Notes: generated by a model from the letters alone, not told the origin. Positions 25,474 to 34,109 are shown, numbered from the stretch's first letter. The stretch is 64,000 bases of DNA from an uncultured Thermanaerothrix sp. (GCF_938028735.1 NZ_CALIMF010000004.1:60294-124293); one strand, 5' to 3'. Translations and numbers: made by a program.

Positions 25474-25510
25474 TTATAATCATTATAACAACATAACAAG
25501 TGAATGACAA
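25474..25510 (-). promoter_or_regulatory. Promoter of the sugar operon with an overlapping palindromic operator
   Basis: On the minus strand TTGTCA (25510-25505), a 17-bp spacer and TATAAT (25487-25482). A perfect palindrome of 7+1+7 bases (TTATAAT C ATTATAA, 25474-25488) covers the -10. It is the likely site for the GntR protein. Confidence 0.7.
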
Positions 25511-25575
25511 CACCCAGGCGCCGGCTTTTTGCCCACCGAAAGGTCTGAAAAAAGATATCCCCAACAGAATGCTAC

Positions 25576-26148
25576 TTACTCGTGAAACTCCTCCACCTGG
25601 TAGGTAAACACCTCCAATGGCTTGGTGCGCCACAAGTTGCGCGGAGCCCCCATCTTCAGGCACAAGTTATCCAAAAAGCGCGCCGGCTCGGGGAGTTTCT
25701 CCCACACTTGAGGCAGAAAAGTGGCCCGCCGGAATCCGTCCCGAATAACCACCCCATCTACGCCTGGGCGCAGTTTGCGCAAGAGATCCTCCGGACTTGT
25801 ATACTCGAGGGGCTGCAAAGGGGTAAGGTAAGAGATTTCAATCTTCAGTTCGGGTACTTCTTCAGGTCGCACAGGTGGAAAGCGATAATCTTCCAGTGCG
25901 GCGGCAATAGCGTGTTCACGCACATCTTCTGCCAAAGGCTGATAAGCCTCCAGCGCCCCAATGCAACCCCGCAGTTGCCCCCGCCGCGTTAGGGTAACAA
26001 ATGTTGCCCCGGGCTCGCGCAGGCGCGGCGGCAATGCGCCCCAGTCCAGAGAAGGCAATGGGCGACGATTAACTGCCGCCTCAATGGCCTCGCGCGCCAG
26101 ACGCAGCAGAATGCGCTTTTCCTCTTCACTCAACCTTGCATCGGTCAT
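25576..26148 (-). CDS. AMMECR1 domain protein
   Basis: 190 residues matching the AMMECR1 family, with the diagnostic RGQLRGCIGALEAYQPLAEDV and the later LKIEISYLTPLQPL. The family is found in all domains and its biochemical role is unknown. In many bacteria it lies beside MEMO or radical-SAM genes, but here it lies beside a flavin reductase, overlapping it by 4 bp (ATGA), so the two are translated together. Confidence 0.92.
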   Translation of the reverse strand: MTDARLSEEEKRILLRLAREAIEAAVNRRPLPSLDWGALPPRLREPGATFVTLTRRGQLRGCIGALEAYQPLAEDVREHAIAAALEDYRFPPVRPEEVPELKIEISYLTPLQPLEYTSPEDLLRKLRPGVDGVVIRDGFRRATFLPQVWEKLPEPARFLDNLCLKMGAPRNLWRTKPLEVFTYQVEEFHE

Positions 26149-26630
26149 CGCATCAATTTGTGATACGTCCGATTATGATACACTAAAGGTTGACCCGGTT
26201 CACCTTGTTGAATGGCCAGCACCTCGGCGATATACACCACCGAATTTGGCAGGGGATGCGCATAGACCACCTGACAATCCAGCGCCACCAGCCCCTCCTT
26301 GAGCAAGGGTACGCCGGTGACCAGATGAAAGGTCTGCAGTCCTGCCAAGCGATCGATCACTTCGGTAGAACGACTGGCAAACCGTTCGGAGATGGCTTCT
26401 TGCCCCTCCCGTAATATTGTAACACCAAACACTCCTGATTTGGCCACCAGCGCCTGAGTGCGCGTATTTCGGTTCAGTGTCACAGTGACCAATGGGGGAT
26501 CCAGTGAAACCGAGGTAAAGGAGTTGACGGTCATTCCATGGCACAAGCCCTCGGCACAGGTAGTCACTACACTCACGCCGGTCGTCCAATTTCGCATTGC
26601 CTGACGAAGCATTTCAGCTGAAACTGGCAT
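26145..26630 (-). CDS. Flavin reductase-like FMN-binding protein
   Basis: 161 residues of the flavin-reductase-like split-barrel domain (MRNWTTGVSVVTT, GMTVNSFTSVSLDPPLV, FGVTIL). Such proteins reduce FMN with NAD(P)H or bind FMN as partners of monooxygenases. I chose the ATG at 26630, which has a GGAGG about 11 nt upstream; the open frame extends to 26753 but that part is not family-like. Co-transcribed with AMMECR1. Confidence 0.88.
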   Translation of the reverse strand: MPVSAEMLRQAMRNWTTGVSVVTTCAEGLCHGMTVNSFTSVSLDPPLVTVTLNRNTRTQALVAKSGVFGVTILREGQEAISERFASRSTEVIDRLAGLQTFHLVTGVPLLKEGLVALDCQVVYAHPLPNSVVYIAEVLAIQQGEPGQPLVYHNRTYHKLMR

Positions 26631-26848
26631 CTTCGTTGCAACCTCCGCTGTTAGCTTATAGAGTAAGCCGAGCCGATCGGCAGACCCGGTTATAACGGTT
26701 TGCAGGGTCGGCGTCAAGACACACATCCAATCAGGTCTTGTACAATTGCACACCGTTAACGTCCATCCCGATCAGCAAACACGTTGTCCCTTTTGCGGAT
26801 ATAATCCTCTTAAGCTCTATAACTCTACAGAGGTTATCGGACCCAATT

Positions 26849-27634
26849 ATGGATGAGAATGTATTTGATGAGACCCCCGAAACCCCGCCTGCTCCGTCAT
26901 TGTCCGCCTCACTTTCGATGATCTGGACGGTGGTCAGTGTGGGCCTGGTCATGGCCACCTTGCTCACTCTGTTTACCCCCACCAGTCTATTTTCTAATCG
27001 CTCCCTCGAAGCCATGTTCCGCGCCCTCCAGTCCAATCCAGAATCGGCTTACCCAACTCCCACACCACGCCCCATGCCACGAGTGGGTATTGTCGCGGGG
27101 CATGCCGGCAATGATGCAGGAGCAGTTTGCCCAGATGGGCTCACTGAAGCCCAAGTCAATCTGGAAATTGCCCTGCGAGTGCAGCAGCGTCTGCTTGCGG
27201 CGGGTTACCAGGTGGATTTGCTGAATGAATTTGACGAGCGCCTGGCCGGCTATCAGGCGCAGGTGCTGGTTTCCATTCACAACGACTCGTGCAACTACAT
27301 CAATGACGAGGCAACAGGATTTAAGGTGGCCGCCGCATCTTCCAGCCGTTTCCCCGAAAAGGCCGAACGCCTCACTGCCTGCTTGGTAGATCGTTATGCC
27401 AAAGCCACCGGGCTGCGCTATCACCCTAACACCATTACCCGCGACATGACCGAATACCACACCTTTAGTGAGATCAACAGTGAAACCACCGCGGCCATCA
27501 TTGAAACCGGCTTTCTTAACCTCGATCGCCGTATCCTCACCGAGGAGCCAGAACGCGTTGCCCAGGGCGTTACGGATGGCATCTTGTGTTTCTTGCGGAA
27601 TGAACCCATCGGCCAAAACGGAAATGCGCCATGA
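26849..27634 (+). CDS. Membrane-anchored N-acetylmuramoyl-L-alanine amidase
   Basis: 261 residues: a short cytoplasmic N-terminus, one membrane helix (about 22-48), then an Amidase_3 domain (about 80-255) facing outside. Zn ligands are visible in VAGHAGND, LTEAQVN and VSIHND, and the catalytic Glu in IIETGFLN. It cleaves the amide bond between muramic acid and the peptide. Start chosen at ATG 26849; an upstream TATAAT (26800-26805) supports this. It overlaps the next gene by 4 bp and heads an envelope operon. Confidence 0.88.
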   Translation: MDENVFDETPETPPAPSLSASLSMIWTVVSVGLVMATLLTLFTPTSLFSNRSLEAMFRALQSNPESAYPTPTPRPMPRVGIVAGHAGNDAGAVCPDGLTEAQVNLEIALRVQQRLLAAGYQVDLLNEFDERLAGYQAQVLVSIHNDSCNYINDEATGFKVAAASSSRFPEKAERLTACLVDRYAKATGLRYHPNTITRDMTEYHTFSEINSETTAAIIETGFLNLDRRILTEEPERVAQGVTDGILCFLRNEPIGQNGNAP

Positions 27635-28710
27635 CCTCGGCTGTCCAGGACCCTCCTCCTGATTGGTTGAGTCACATCCGCCGAGCCCTCCAGCAAGGGC
27701 ACTTTGATGAGGCACGGCGCCTGGCCGAAGCCGCGGCACAAGAGCACCCCAATCAGGAAACCCCCTGGTTGATTCTGGCCGCCTTGGCAGAACCCCGGCA
27801 GAGTGTGGCTTACTTGGAGCGGGCCTTAGCCATCAATCCTCACAGCCGCGCCGCCCGCCGCGGGATGCATTGGGCCGTGCGTCGTTTGCGCCAGAGCCAG
27901 ACCACCCCCAAAGCACCGCACGCGCTTAACCTGCAGATGGCCGAGGCACTTGCCCAGACACAGCCTGTGTCGATCCGTAGGTCGCGCGTTGCTACCCCAA
28001 CTCTTTCTCCCAGCGCAGCAGCACCACCCCACCATACCCCTCAGCGTCCCATTTGGCTTTGGATACCGATCCTTTTTTTCCTGCTGGCGGGAATGGGCCT
28101 GACCATCTGGTTTTTGGTGCCCGAGTTAAGTATCGCCTTCGCTCGCAGCCCTTCGTTGGCACGCCCCGCAAATGCCCTGCTCAAACCCACCCTGACCCCT
28201 ACCCCCACGGCTACAGCAACCCCCACAGCAACTCCCACGCCCACCATCACTGCCAGCCCAACCCCCACACCCACCGAGACCCCCACTCCCCTTCCGACCC
28301 ATACGCCCACCTCCCTACCCCGCACAGATTCTCTCAACTGGCCCGCGATAGAAGGCGACGAGCGTTGGATTGACGTGGATCTGAGTGAACAGATGGTCTA
28401 TGCCTATGAAGGACAGACGCTGGTGAATCAATTTCTAGTCTCCACCGGCACCTGGCGCTACCCAACGGTGACCGGCCAGTATCGGATTTATGTCAAATAC
28501 CGCTATGCTGATATGCGCGGTCCGGGTTACTACCTGCCCGACGTGCCTTATGTGATGTACTTCTACAAAGGCTATGGCCTGCACGGCACGTACTGGCACA
28601 ACAACTTCGGCACCCCAATGAGCCACGGCTGCATCAACTTGCGCACCGAGGATGCTGCTTGGTTATTTAACTGGGCCTCGGTGGGCACCCTGGTTAATAT
28701 TCATGAATGA
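27631..28710 (+). CDS. L,D-transpeptidase with TPR-like cytoplasmic region and Thr-Pro linker
   Basis: 359 residues. Residues 1-90 have a TPR-like helical pattern (FDEARRLAEAAAQEHPNQETP). A membrane helix lies at about 142-163, then a Thr-Pro linker (about 185-230), and a YkuD domain (about 245-359) with HGTYWHNNFG and the catalytic SHGCINL motif. It would sit in the membrane with the catalytic domain outside, forming 3-3 crosslinks in peptidoglycan or attaching proteins to it. An unusual architecture because the TPR-like part faces the cytoplasm. Confidence 0.88.
   Translation: MTSAVQDPPPDWLSHIRRALQQGHFDEARRLAEAAAQEHPNQETPWLILAALAEPRQSVAYLERALAINPHSRAARRGMHWAVRRLRQSQTTPKAPHALNLQMAEALAQTQPVSIRRSRVATPTLSPSAAAPPHHTPQRPIWLWIPILFFLLAGMGLTIWFLVPELSIAFARSPSLARPANALLKPTLTPTPTATATPTATPTPTITASPTPTPTETPTPLPTHTPTSLPRTDSLNWPAIEGDERWIDVDLSEQMVYAYEGQTLVNQFLVSTGTWRYPTVTGQYRIYVKYRYADMRGPGYYLPDVPYVMYFYKGYGLHGTYWHNNFGTPMSHGCINLRTEDAAWLFNWASVGTLVNIHE
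28185..28320 (+). repeat. Low-complexity coding repeat (Thr-Pro linker)
   Basis: Imperfect tandem copies of an ACCCC-CACN-type unit encode the Thr-Pro spacer of the L,D-transpeptidase. Such tracts can vary in length between strains. Confidence 0.7.
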
Positions 28711-28722
28711 ACCACACCCCCT

Positions 28723-29784
28723 ATGCCCGCCCTCAACCTGCCCTCTCTCACGCGTCGCGAATTCTTACGCTGGTGCGCTGGCGGGTTCCTGGCGTTAATG
28801 GGGTGGCCCTGGTGGCGCTTACAGCCGCGCGCGGGGAAAGTCTTTGCCCCCCAGGACTTCAGTCTCTCCCTTGGTCGTATCATTCCCCCAAAGACCGAGG
28901 GCTTTGACCGACCCTCGTTCTCCGCCAATATCCGCAAAACTTACTGGCGTGACCTGGTGCTTCCCATCACGGGCGTCACCCTCGGAGATGACACCCCCGA
29001 ACATAATCGCATCTGGTACCTGCTTAATGACGAAGCCTATGTGCATTCTGGGGAAGTTCAGCCCGTGGCAATAGCGACTCAACCGGTCGAAACAGAGATC
29101 CCACCCCAGGGGCGCTTGTTTGAGGTCAGCGTCCCTTATACAGATGCCCTGTGGAACCCCCGCCTGACCTGGAGCCTGGCTTACCGCCTGTATTACGGGT
29201 GCACCTTTTGGGTCACCCAGGTCATGCAGGATGAAAAAGGACATTGGTGGTATCGCGTTGCCGATGATAAATGGCCCGTTTCTTACTTTGTGCAGGCCAC
29301 CCACCTGCGCGCCGTCCAACCTGAAACCGTGGCCCCGCTTTCACCTCAGATCCCGGCCGAGCAGAAGTGGATTGAGGTCCGCCTGAGCGATCAGGCGGTG
29401 ATCGCCTGGGAAGAGGATTGGCCGGTTTTTGCTGCACGCGCCGCCACCGGCGCCCGTTTCCGCGATGGTGACTACCGCACCCCGCCAGGTCGCTATCAGA
29501 CTCACCGTAAACGCCCCTCGCGGCACATGGCAGCTGGTGATCGCGCGGCCCCCAATTCCTACGACCTGCCCGGCGTCCCCTGGGTGAGTTATCTAATGGA
29601 AAATGGCATCTCTTTCCATGGCACCTATTGGCACAACGACTTTGGACGCCCCCGTAGCCATGGCTGCATCAACCTGAGCCCACAGGATGCTCTGTGGATC
29701 TATCGCTGGACCCATCCCCCCGTGCCCCTGGAAGCCAACTACGTTACAGCTGACAAAGGGACTCTTGTAATTGTTGTAGAATAG
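28723..29784 (+). CDS. Tat-exported L,D-transpeptidase
   Basis: 353 residues. The N-terminus has a twin-arginine signal (LTRREFLRW followed by a Gly/Leu/Trp-rich hydrophobic core to about residue 30). A middle region (about 75-205) is probably an SH3-like or substrate-binding part, and the C-terminal YkuD domain (about 215-350) has HGTYWHNDFG and the catalytic SHGCINLSP. Tat export implies that it folds before secretion. It lies 12 bp after the first L,D-transpeptidase; the two are diverged paralogues. Confidence 0.88.
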   Translation: MPALNLPSLTRREFLRWCAGGFLALMGWPWWRLQPRAGKVFAPQDFSLSLGRIIPPKTEGFDRPSFSANIRKTYWRDLVLPITGVTLGDDTPEHNRIWYLLNDEAYVHSGEVQPVAIATQPVETEIPPQGRLFEVSVPYTDALWNPRLTWSLAYRLYYGCTFWVTQVMQDEKGHWWYRVADDKWPVSYFVQATHLRAVQPETVAPLSPQIPAEQKWIEVRLSDQAVIAWEEDWPVFAARAATGARFRDGDYRTPPGRYQTHRKRPSRHMAAGDRAAPNSYDLPGVPWVSYLMENGISFHGTYWHNDFGRPRSHGCINLSPQDALWIYRWTHPPVPLEANYVTADKGTLVIVVE

Positions 29785-29802
29785 TACCCGAAGGAGATAC
29801 TC

Positions 29803-30384
29803 ATGGAACCTGCTTTCAGTTACCCCCACTACTTGCTCAAGCGCCAGGTGCTTGCCTTGACTGGCATCGTGCGCATCTACAACTCCCAAGGGGAGATGGT
29901 GCTCTATTCCCGTCAGCGCATGTTCCGTCTGAAGGAGGATATCCGCGTCTATCGCGATGAAGGCATGACCCAAGAAGTGCTGCACATCCGCGCCCGCCAG
30001 GTGCTAGATTTCTCCGCTGCATACGATGTTGTGGAAAGCACCAGCGGGATTAAAGTAGGGGCTTTGCGCCGCCGTGGGTGGCAATCCTTAGCGCGCGATG
30101 AGTGGCAAATCCTTAACCCCAACGATGAAGTGATAGGCACCTTACAAGAAGATTCGCTAGGGCGCGCCCTGTTGCGGCGCTTTTTGCTCGGCACCTGGCT
30201 ACCCCAACACTACGTTGCCGCCCTTGGAACGCACCCTGTGGCCGAGTATCGCCAACGGTTTCACCTCTTCCGCTACGAGATGGAAATTGACTTTTCAGCC
30301 GACCCGGCGCAGCAGTTCGACCGCCGTCTGGGGTTGGCAGCCGCCATCCTGCTCGCCATTATCGAGGGCAAACAGAGCAGTTAG
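29803..30384 (+). CDS. LURP-one-related (LOR)/scramblase-like protein
   Basis: 193 residues resembling the tubby-like LOR fold: YLLKRQVLALTGIVRIYNSQGE, then MFRLKEDIRVY and repeated beta strands that end in a hydrophobic helix (RRLGLAAAILLAIIEG). The fold is shared with phospholipid scramblases and tubby. The bacterial role is unknown. An AAGGAG ribosome binding site is present. It lies 18 bp after the Tat L,D-transpeptidase, in the same operon. Confidence 0.75.
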   Translation: MEPAFSYPHYLLKRQVLALTGIVRIYNSQGEMVLYSRQRMFRLKEDIRVYRDEGMTQEVLHIRARQVLDFSAAYDVVESTSGIKVGALRRRGWQSLARDEWQILNPNDEVIGTLQEDSLGRALLRRFLLGTWLPQHYVAALGTHPVAEYRQRFHLFRYEMEIDFSADPAQQFDRRLGLAAAILLAIIEGKQSS

Positions 30385-30399
30385 ACCAGGAGAAGCGTG

Positions 30400-30822
30400 A
30401 TGCGTCAACCTTTGTTTGCAGGTTTAGTTGTGGATGAAAACGACCAACCCGTTGAAGTGGCTTATGTGGGGGATGAACCCTGTTACGTGGTCAACGATCG
30501 CGGCTTTCGGCGGCACATCCCATCCGAACAAGTGGATCGCCAAGTGCTGGAAATGATGCGTCAGCAGATCGAAGGCCATGAGGATCTGCTTAGTGAGCAA
30601 ACCGCCAAGATGCTGGGGCAGGAAGATCCCTTCTCGCGCGCTATGATTTATACTCAGTTGCGCAATCTAGATAAGCAATTCGAGCAATTGCTACAAACCG
30701 GCATTCCCGAGGAAGCCCGAGCCTATCTGGGCATGATGGGCTTTCGTATTGTCATTAATCTGCATGGTGAGGTGCTACACGTCGAACAACCCGGCATTGC
30801 CAGCGATGAAGGAGAGGACTAA
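30400..30822 (+). CDS. Conserved protein of unknown function
   Basis: 140 residues, soluble, with mixed alpha/beta composition and an acidic C-terminus (SDEGED). A central helical part is rich in Gln and Met (RQVLEMMRQQIEGHEDLL). I do not recognise the family. CAGGAG lies 7 nt before the ATG at 30400; GTG at 30397 is less well placed. Last gene of the envelope operon. Confidence 0.65.
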   Translation: MRQPLFAGLVVDENDQPVEVAYVGDEPCYVVNDRGFRRHIPSEQVDRQVLEMMRQQIEGHEDLLSEQTAKMLGQEDPFSRAMIYTQLRNLDKQFEQLLQTGIPEEARAYLGMMGFRIVINLHGEVLHVEQPGIASDEGED

Positions 30823-30938
30823 GGTTAACCCCGGCGTTCCGACAAAAAATTAACAAAGGTTGGATACAATATAAGCAAACAAGAATGAACGTTAGACGTT
30901 AGGTGTTACTCACTGGGTAAATGAACAAGGAGTAGCCA

Positions 30939-31781
30939 ATGATGAGCCCAGATTACATTGTGGACGTAAGCGAAGCCGATTTTGAGTATGAGGTCCTGGC
31001 CTATTCGCAGAATGTTCCGGTCGTGGTAGATTTTTGGGCCGAGTGGTGCCGTCCTTGCCGGGATCTGAAGATCCTATTGATGCGTTTAGCCGACGAAGCG
31101 CAGGGGCGTTTCCGCTTGGCGCGCGTCAATGTGGACGAAAACCCCAATCTGGCATTGCGCTATGGCGTGCGCAGTTTGCCCACCGTGAAGGCGTTTGTCA
31201 ACGGCCAGGTGGTGGCCGAGTTTGTGGGTCTCATTCCAGAAACCCGCTTGCGCGAATTCCTGGAGCGTTTGCAGCCGCCCAGCCCCACCGCATTGAAATT
31301 GGAGAAAGCCGAGAGTCTGCTTGTCGAGGGGGAGTGGGCAGAGGCCGAGGACCTTTTCCGGGAAGTTCTCGAGGAAGATGGCGAAGACCCGCGGGCACTC
31401 CTCGGCTTAGCCAAAGCCCTGCTCGCTCAGGGCAAGGGCTACGAAGGGCTGGCCATTTTGGAGGCCTTCCCCTCCAGCCGTCAGTATGCCCAGGCCATGT
31501 TACTCAAGCCCTATGCACAGGCCCTGGTCGAACTGCGCCAGCGCCGAGAGATCGAGGATGAGAGCGACGAATTGGCCGCCGCCTACTGGAACGCCATCCG
31601 CTTGGCCAGCCGTGGTAACCTCCTGGCCGCGCTAGACGGGCTGCTGGATATCTTGCGCCAGGACAAACGCTATCGCGAGGATCAGGCGCGCCAAGTAGTC
31701 CTCAGCCTACTGGAAATCCTCGGCGAAGAAAACCCACTCACCCGCCAATATCGCAACGAACTAGCACTGATCCTGTTCTGA
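30939..31781 (+). CDS. Thioredoxin-TPR protein (CnoX/YbbN-like)
   Basis: 280 residues. Residues 1-110 are a thioredoxin fold with the active site WAEWCRPC (CRPC instead of CGPC) and the cis-Pro in RSLPTV. Residues about 125-280 are TPR-like helices. CnoX proteins hold unfolded or oxidised substrates and pass them to chaperonins. ATGATG at the start with AAGGAG before it. Own terminator downstream. Confidence 0.9.
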   Translation: MMSPDYIVDVSEADFEYEVLAYSQNVPVVVDFWAEWCRPCRDLKILLMRLADEAQGRFRLARVNVDENPNLALRYGVRSLPTVKAFVNGQVVAEFVGLIPETRLREFLERLQPPSPTALKLEKAESLLVEGEWAEAEDLFREVLEEDGEDPRALLGLAKALLAQGKGYEGLAILEAFPSSRQYAQAMLLKPYAQALVELRQRREIEDESDELAAAYWNAIRLASRGNLLAALDGLLDILRQDKRYREDQARQVVLSLLEILGEENPLTRQYRNELALILF

Positions 31782-31804
31782 TCCCGTCCTACACGCCCAA
31801 AAAA

Positions 31805-31841
31805 CGCACCGGGAGGTTGGCTTAACCTCCCGGTGTGTTTT
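31805..31841. terminator. Bidirectional terminator between convergent genes
   Basis: A 12-bp perfect stem (31807-31818 with 31824-31835), extended by a G-U and a C-G pair, followed by TTTT on the plus strand and by a T run (from the A run at 31799-31804) on the minus strand. Confidence 0.85.
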
Positions 31842-31843
31842 CA

Positions 31844-32773
31844 TCAACGTGTCAGCGTCAGGATGCCCCAGGTTGTGGGATCGGTTAGGCGACGGAAGGG
31901 CGCACTGGAGACCATGCTTTGCTGCACCTTCTCGCCCGGCTTGTCATTATCTGAGACAGAAACGGCAAACCCATACTGTTGACCCGCAGCCGGCTTGACC
32001 CCAAACAGACTCCACGGCACCGCCACCTCCACTCGGTAAAGTCCATCCTGGGCAGCCACAGCAACCTTGACATCATCCCGCCCACCGGCTTTGCTGCGTG
32101 GGAACCACAGATAAACGTCCTTGGGCCCCTCCGGATCATAACGGCCTAGGGAGATGCCCAGCTGATAATCATCCCCACTGAGCACCTGGGAGTTCCAATC
32201 GCCGTAGAGATCGGCATCCAAGAGGATCTCCACGCTATCGCCTTTGTACAGGTCGGCACCGCTGGCTTCCTGGACATAGACATCGTCATAAATCTTATAG
32301 GCCACATAGAGGTAGTTGCCATCCCACCCCACGCGGAAAGAGCAGCCCAGATCCTCGCGGTTGCGGCGTTCTTTGGCCCCAAAGACAACGTTTTCACACG
32401 AGTACGCGCTGCCCGGCCATTCATCCCACACTCCATCCAGATTCGGCGGTTTGCTGAAATAAACCGCCTTGAAACTACCTCCGCTGCGCAGGAGCGGCGT
32501 GGCCGTGAGCGTGGGCAGCGGCAACGTTGCGGTCGGTGAGGCCGCTGCGGTAGTTGAGGTTGGCGGTATCGCCGTCGGTGGCAGCGCGGTCGGGCTGGCA
32601 ACGACCGGGGGTGGCGTGGTTGCTACTGGGGTCAGCAACGCAAAAAGGGCAGTCAGGGTCGCATTTGGCGTGGGTTGCGCCGTAGGAACGCCCCTGCCCA
32701 CAGGCAGATTACACGCCAGTGCCACCAACGCCAGCACACTCAACCCCACCCATAACGAGAATTTGTGCTTCAT
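31844..32773 (-). CDS. Lipoprotein with Thr-Pro linker and family-9-like carbohydrate-binding domain
   Basis: 309 residues. A lipoprotein signal (lipobox ALAC) is followed by a Pro/Thr/Ala linker to about residue 95. The remainder matches CBM9-like/DOMON-type sandwich domains (PNLDGVWDEWPGSA, FRVGWDGNYLYVAYKIYDD, DSVEILLDAD). Probably displayed on the cell surface to bind sugars or haem-like ligands. GGAGGAG before the ATG at 32773 decides the start. Confidence 0.8.
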   Translation of the reverse strand: MKHKFSLWVGLSVLALVALACNLPVGRGVPTAQPTPNATLTALFALLTPVATTPPPVVASPTALPPTAIPPTSTTAAASPTATLPLPTLTATPLLRSGGSFKAVYFSKPPNLDGVWDEWPGSAYSCENVVFGAKERRNREDLGCSFRVGWDGNYLYVAYKIYDDVYVQEASGADLYKGDSVEILLDADLYGDWNSQVLSGDDYQLGISLGRYDPEGPKDVYLWFPRSKAGGRDDVKVAVAAQDGLYRVEVAVPWSLFGVKPAAGQQYGFAVSVSDNDKPGEKVQQSMVSSAPFRRLTDPTTWGILTLTR

Positions 32774-32981
32774 GGCTTTCTCCTCCTCCACTAGGGAATG
32801 GCAACCCAAGTTCGGGCTTGGGTGGCCTGAGATAAAGACGCCCAGCCTCCCCTCAAAGTTCCTCGCTTAGCAGTCCAGACAGGCACACCGTTGAACCGGC
32901 TAAAACCCAAGCACGACCCAGCCTCTGGATATATAATATCACAGGACACGAGGCACTCAACTGCGTAGGGGCTATCAAACC

Positions 32982-33644
32982 ATGAGCACCGAGGTTCGTC
33001 TGGAAGTTTTGCTGGTCATCTTCACTCTCAAAGACGAGGCCCTGCAGGTCTGGCTACGCCCCTGGCATGAAACTGGCCCGGAGGGGCAGTGGGCGCTCCC
33101 CGCCATGCCGTTTGTAGGCCCATGTTCACTAGAGCAGACTGCCTACCAATGCCTAGAAGCCTGCTTGGGGTTACGCGAGGCGTATCTCGAGCAGTTATAC
33201 ACCTACGGCGAGCCTGGCCGTCATCCCGCTGGGTGCGTGATCTCGGTGGCTTATTTTGCCCTCATCGCCATGGATGCGCTGGCGCAGATGGCCCCTGCCG
33301 TTCAACAAGGCGCTTGGTTTCCCCTTAGCAATCTGCCACCCCTTGCGCTGGATCACGCTGACATCCTCGCTTACGCTCTGCGCCGTCTGCGCTACAAACT
33401 TGAGTACACCGCGGTGGGGTTTGAGTTGCTCCCCGAACGCTTCACCCTAAGTGAGATTCAGCACACTTACGAATTGATCCTGGGCGAACGTCTGGACAAA
33501 CGCAACTTTCGCCGCCGCTTGCTCCAGGCCGGGGTAATTGAACCCACGCCGCAGGTGCGCAGCGGTGAGGGCCGCCCGGCCCGCCTCTACCGCTACCGTC
33601 CAGACGCCATCGCCGAGATCAAGGCACGGCGTTTATTCCCCTAA
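32982..33644 (+). CDS. NrtR-like Nudix-related transcriptional regulator
   Basis: 220 residues: an N-terminal Nudix-like domain (about 5-145) and a C-terminal winged helix (FTLSEIQHTYELILGERL, NFRRRLLQAGVIEP). This architecture is that of NrtR, which represses NAD-related genes on sensing ADP-ribose. The Nudix box, normally rich in Glu (REUxEE), reads GPCSLEQTAYQCLEACLGL, so hydrolase activity is lost and it likely only senses a ligand. TATAAT at 32932-32937. Confidence 0.82.
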   Translation: MSTEVRLEVLLVIFTLKDEALQVWLRPWHETGPEGQWALPAMPFVGPCSLEQTAYQCLEACLGLREAYLEQLYTYGEPGRHPAGCVISVAYFALIAMDALAQMAPAVQQGAWFPLSNLPPLALDHADILAYALRRLRYKLEYTAVGFELLPERFTLSEIQHTYELILGERLDKRNFRRRLLQAGVIEPTPQVRSGEGRPARLYRYRPDAIAEIKARRLFP

Positions 33645-33665
33645 ACCATTAGTCCCTGAGGAGCC

Positions 33666-34016
33666 ATGATGAACGAGCCCCCGACCATGATCACGTGGGA
33701 GGACTTTGCCAAGGTGGATATGCGGGTGGGTCAAATCATCCGCGTTGAAGAGCACCCCAAAGCGCGCAAGCCGGCTTACAAACTGTGGATTGACTTCGGC
33801 CCGCTGGGGGTGAAGACCTCCAGCGCACAATTGACTCGACGCTACCGCAAGGAAGACCTGGAGGGGCGGCTGGTGGTGGCGGTGGTCAACTTTCCGCCGC
33901 GCCGCATCGCTGATTTTACCTCGGAAGTGCTGGTGTTGGGCGCCATGGGACCGGAGAACGACGTGGTGCTGCTGCAACCGGATCAGCCCGTGCCCCTCGG
34001 CTGGCCGATTGGGTAA
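33666..34016 (+). CDS. tRNA-binding-domain protein (CsaA-like)
   Basis: 116 residues of the OB-fold tRNA-binding domain also found in CsaA and at the end of methionyl-tRNA synthetase: DMRVGQIIRVEEHPKARKPAYKLWIDFG and KTSSAQLTRRY. CsaA acts as an export-related chaperone. GAGGAG lies just before ATGATG. 21 bp after the NrtR-like gene, so probably co-transcribed. Confidence 0.88.
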   Translation: MMNEPPTMITWEDFAKVDMRVGQIIRVEEHPKARKPAYKLWIDFGPLGVKTSSAQLTRRYRKEDLEGRLVVAVVNFPPRRIADFTSEVLVLGAMGPENDVVLLQPDQPVPLGWPIG

Positions 34017-34041
34017 GAGAGCAAACATGGTTCACGGGTGA

Positions 34042-34070
34042 TTGTATTCCGAGCCCAGATGTGCTACAGT
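34042..34070 (+). promoter_or_regulatory. Promoter of the CHAT module
   Basis: TTGTAT (34042-34047), a 17-bp spacer and TACAGT (34065-34070), 39 bp before the start codon. Confidence 0.6.
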
Positions 34071-34109
34071 AATTGCAATAAAACCGGCGCGCTCCACGAG
34101 AGACTAAAG

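Noticed and set aside
28185..28320. Short tandem DNA repeats considered as a CRISPR or regulatory repeat
   Set aside because: They lie in frame within a gene and encode a Thr-Pro linker.
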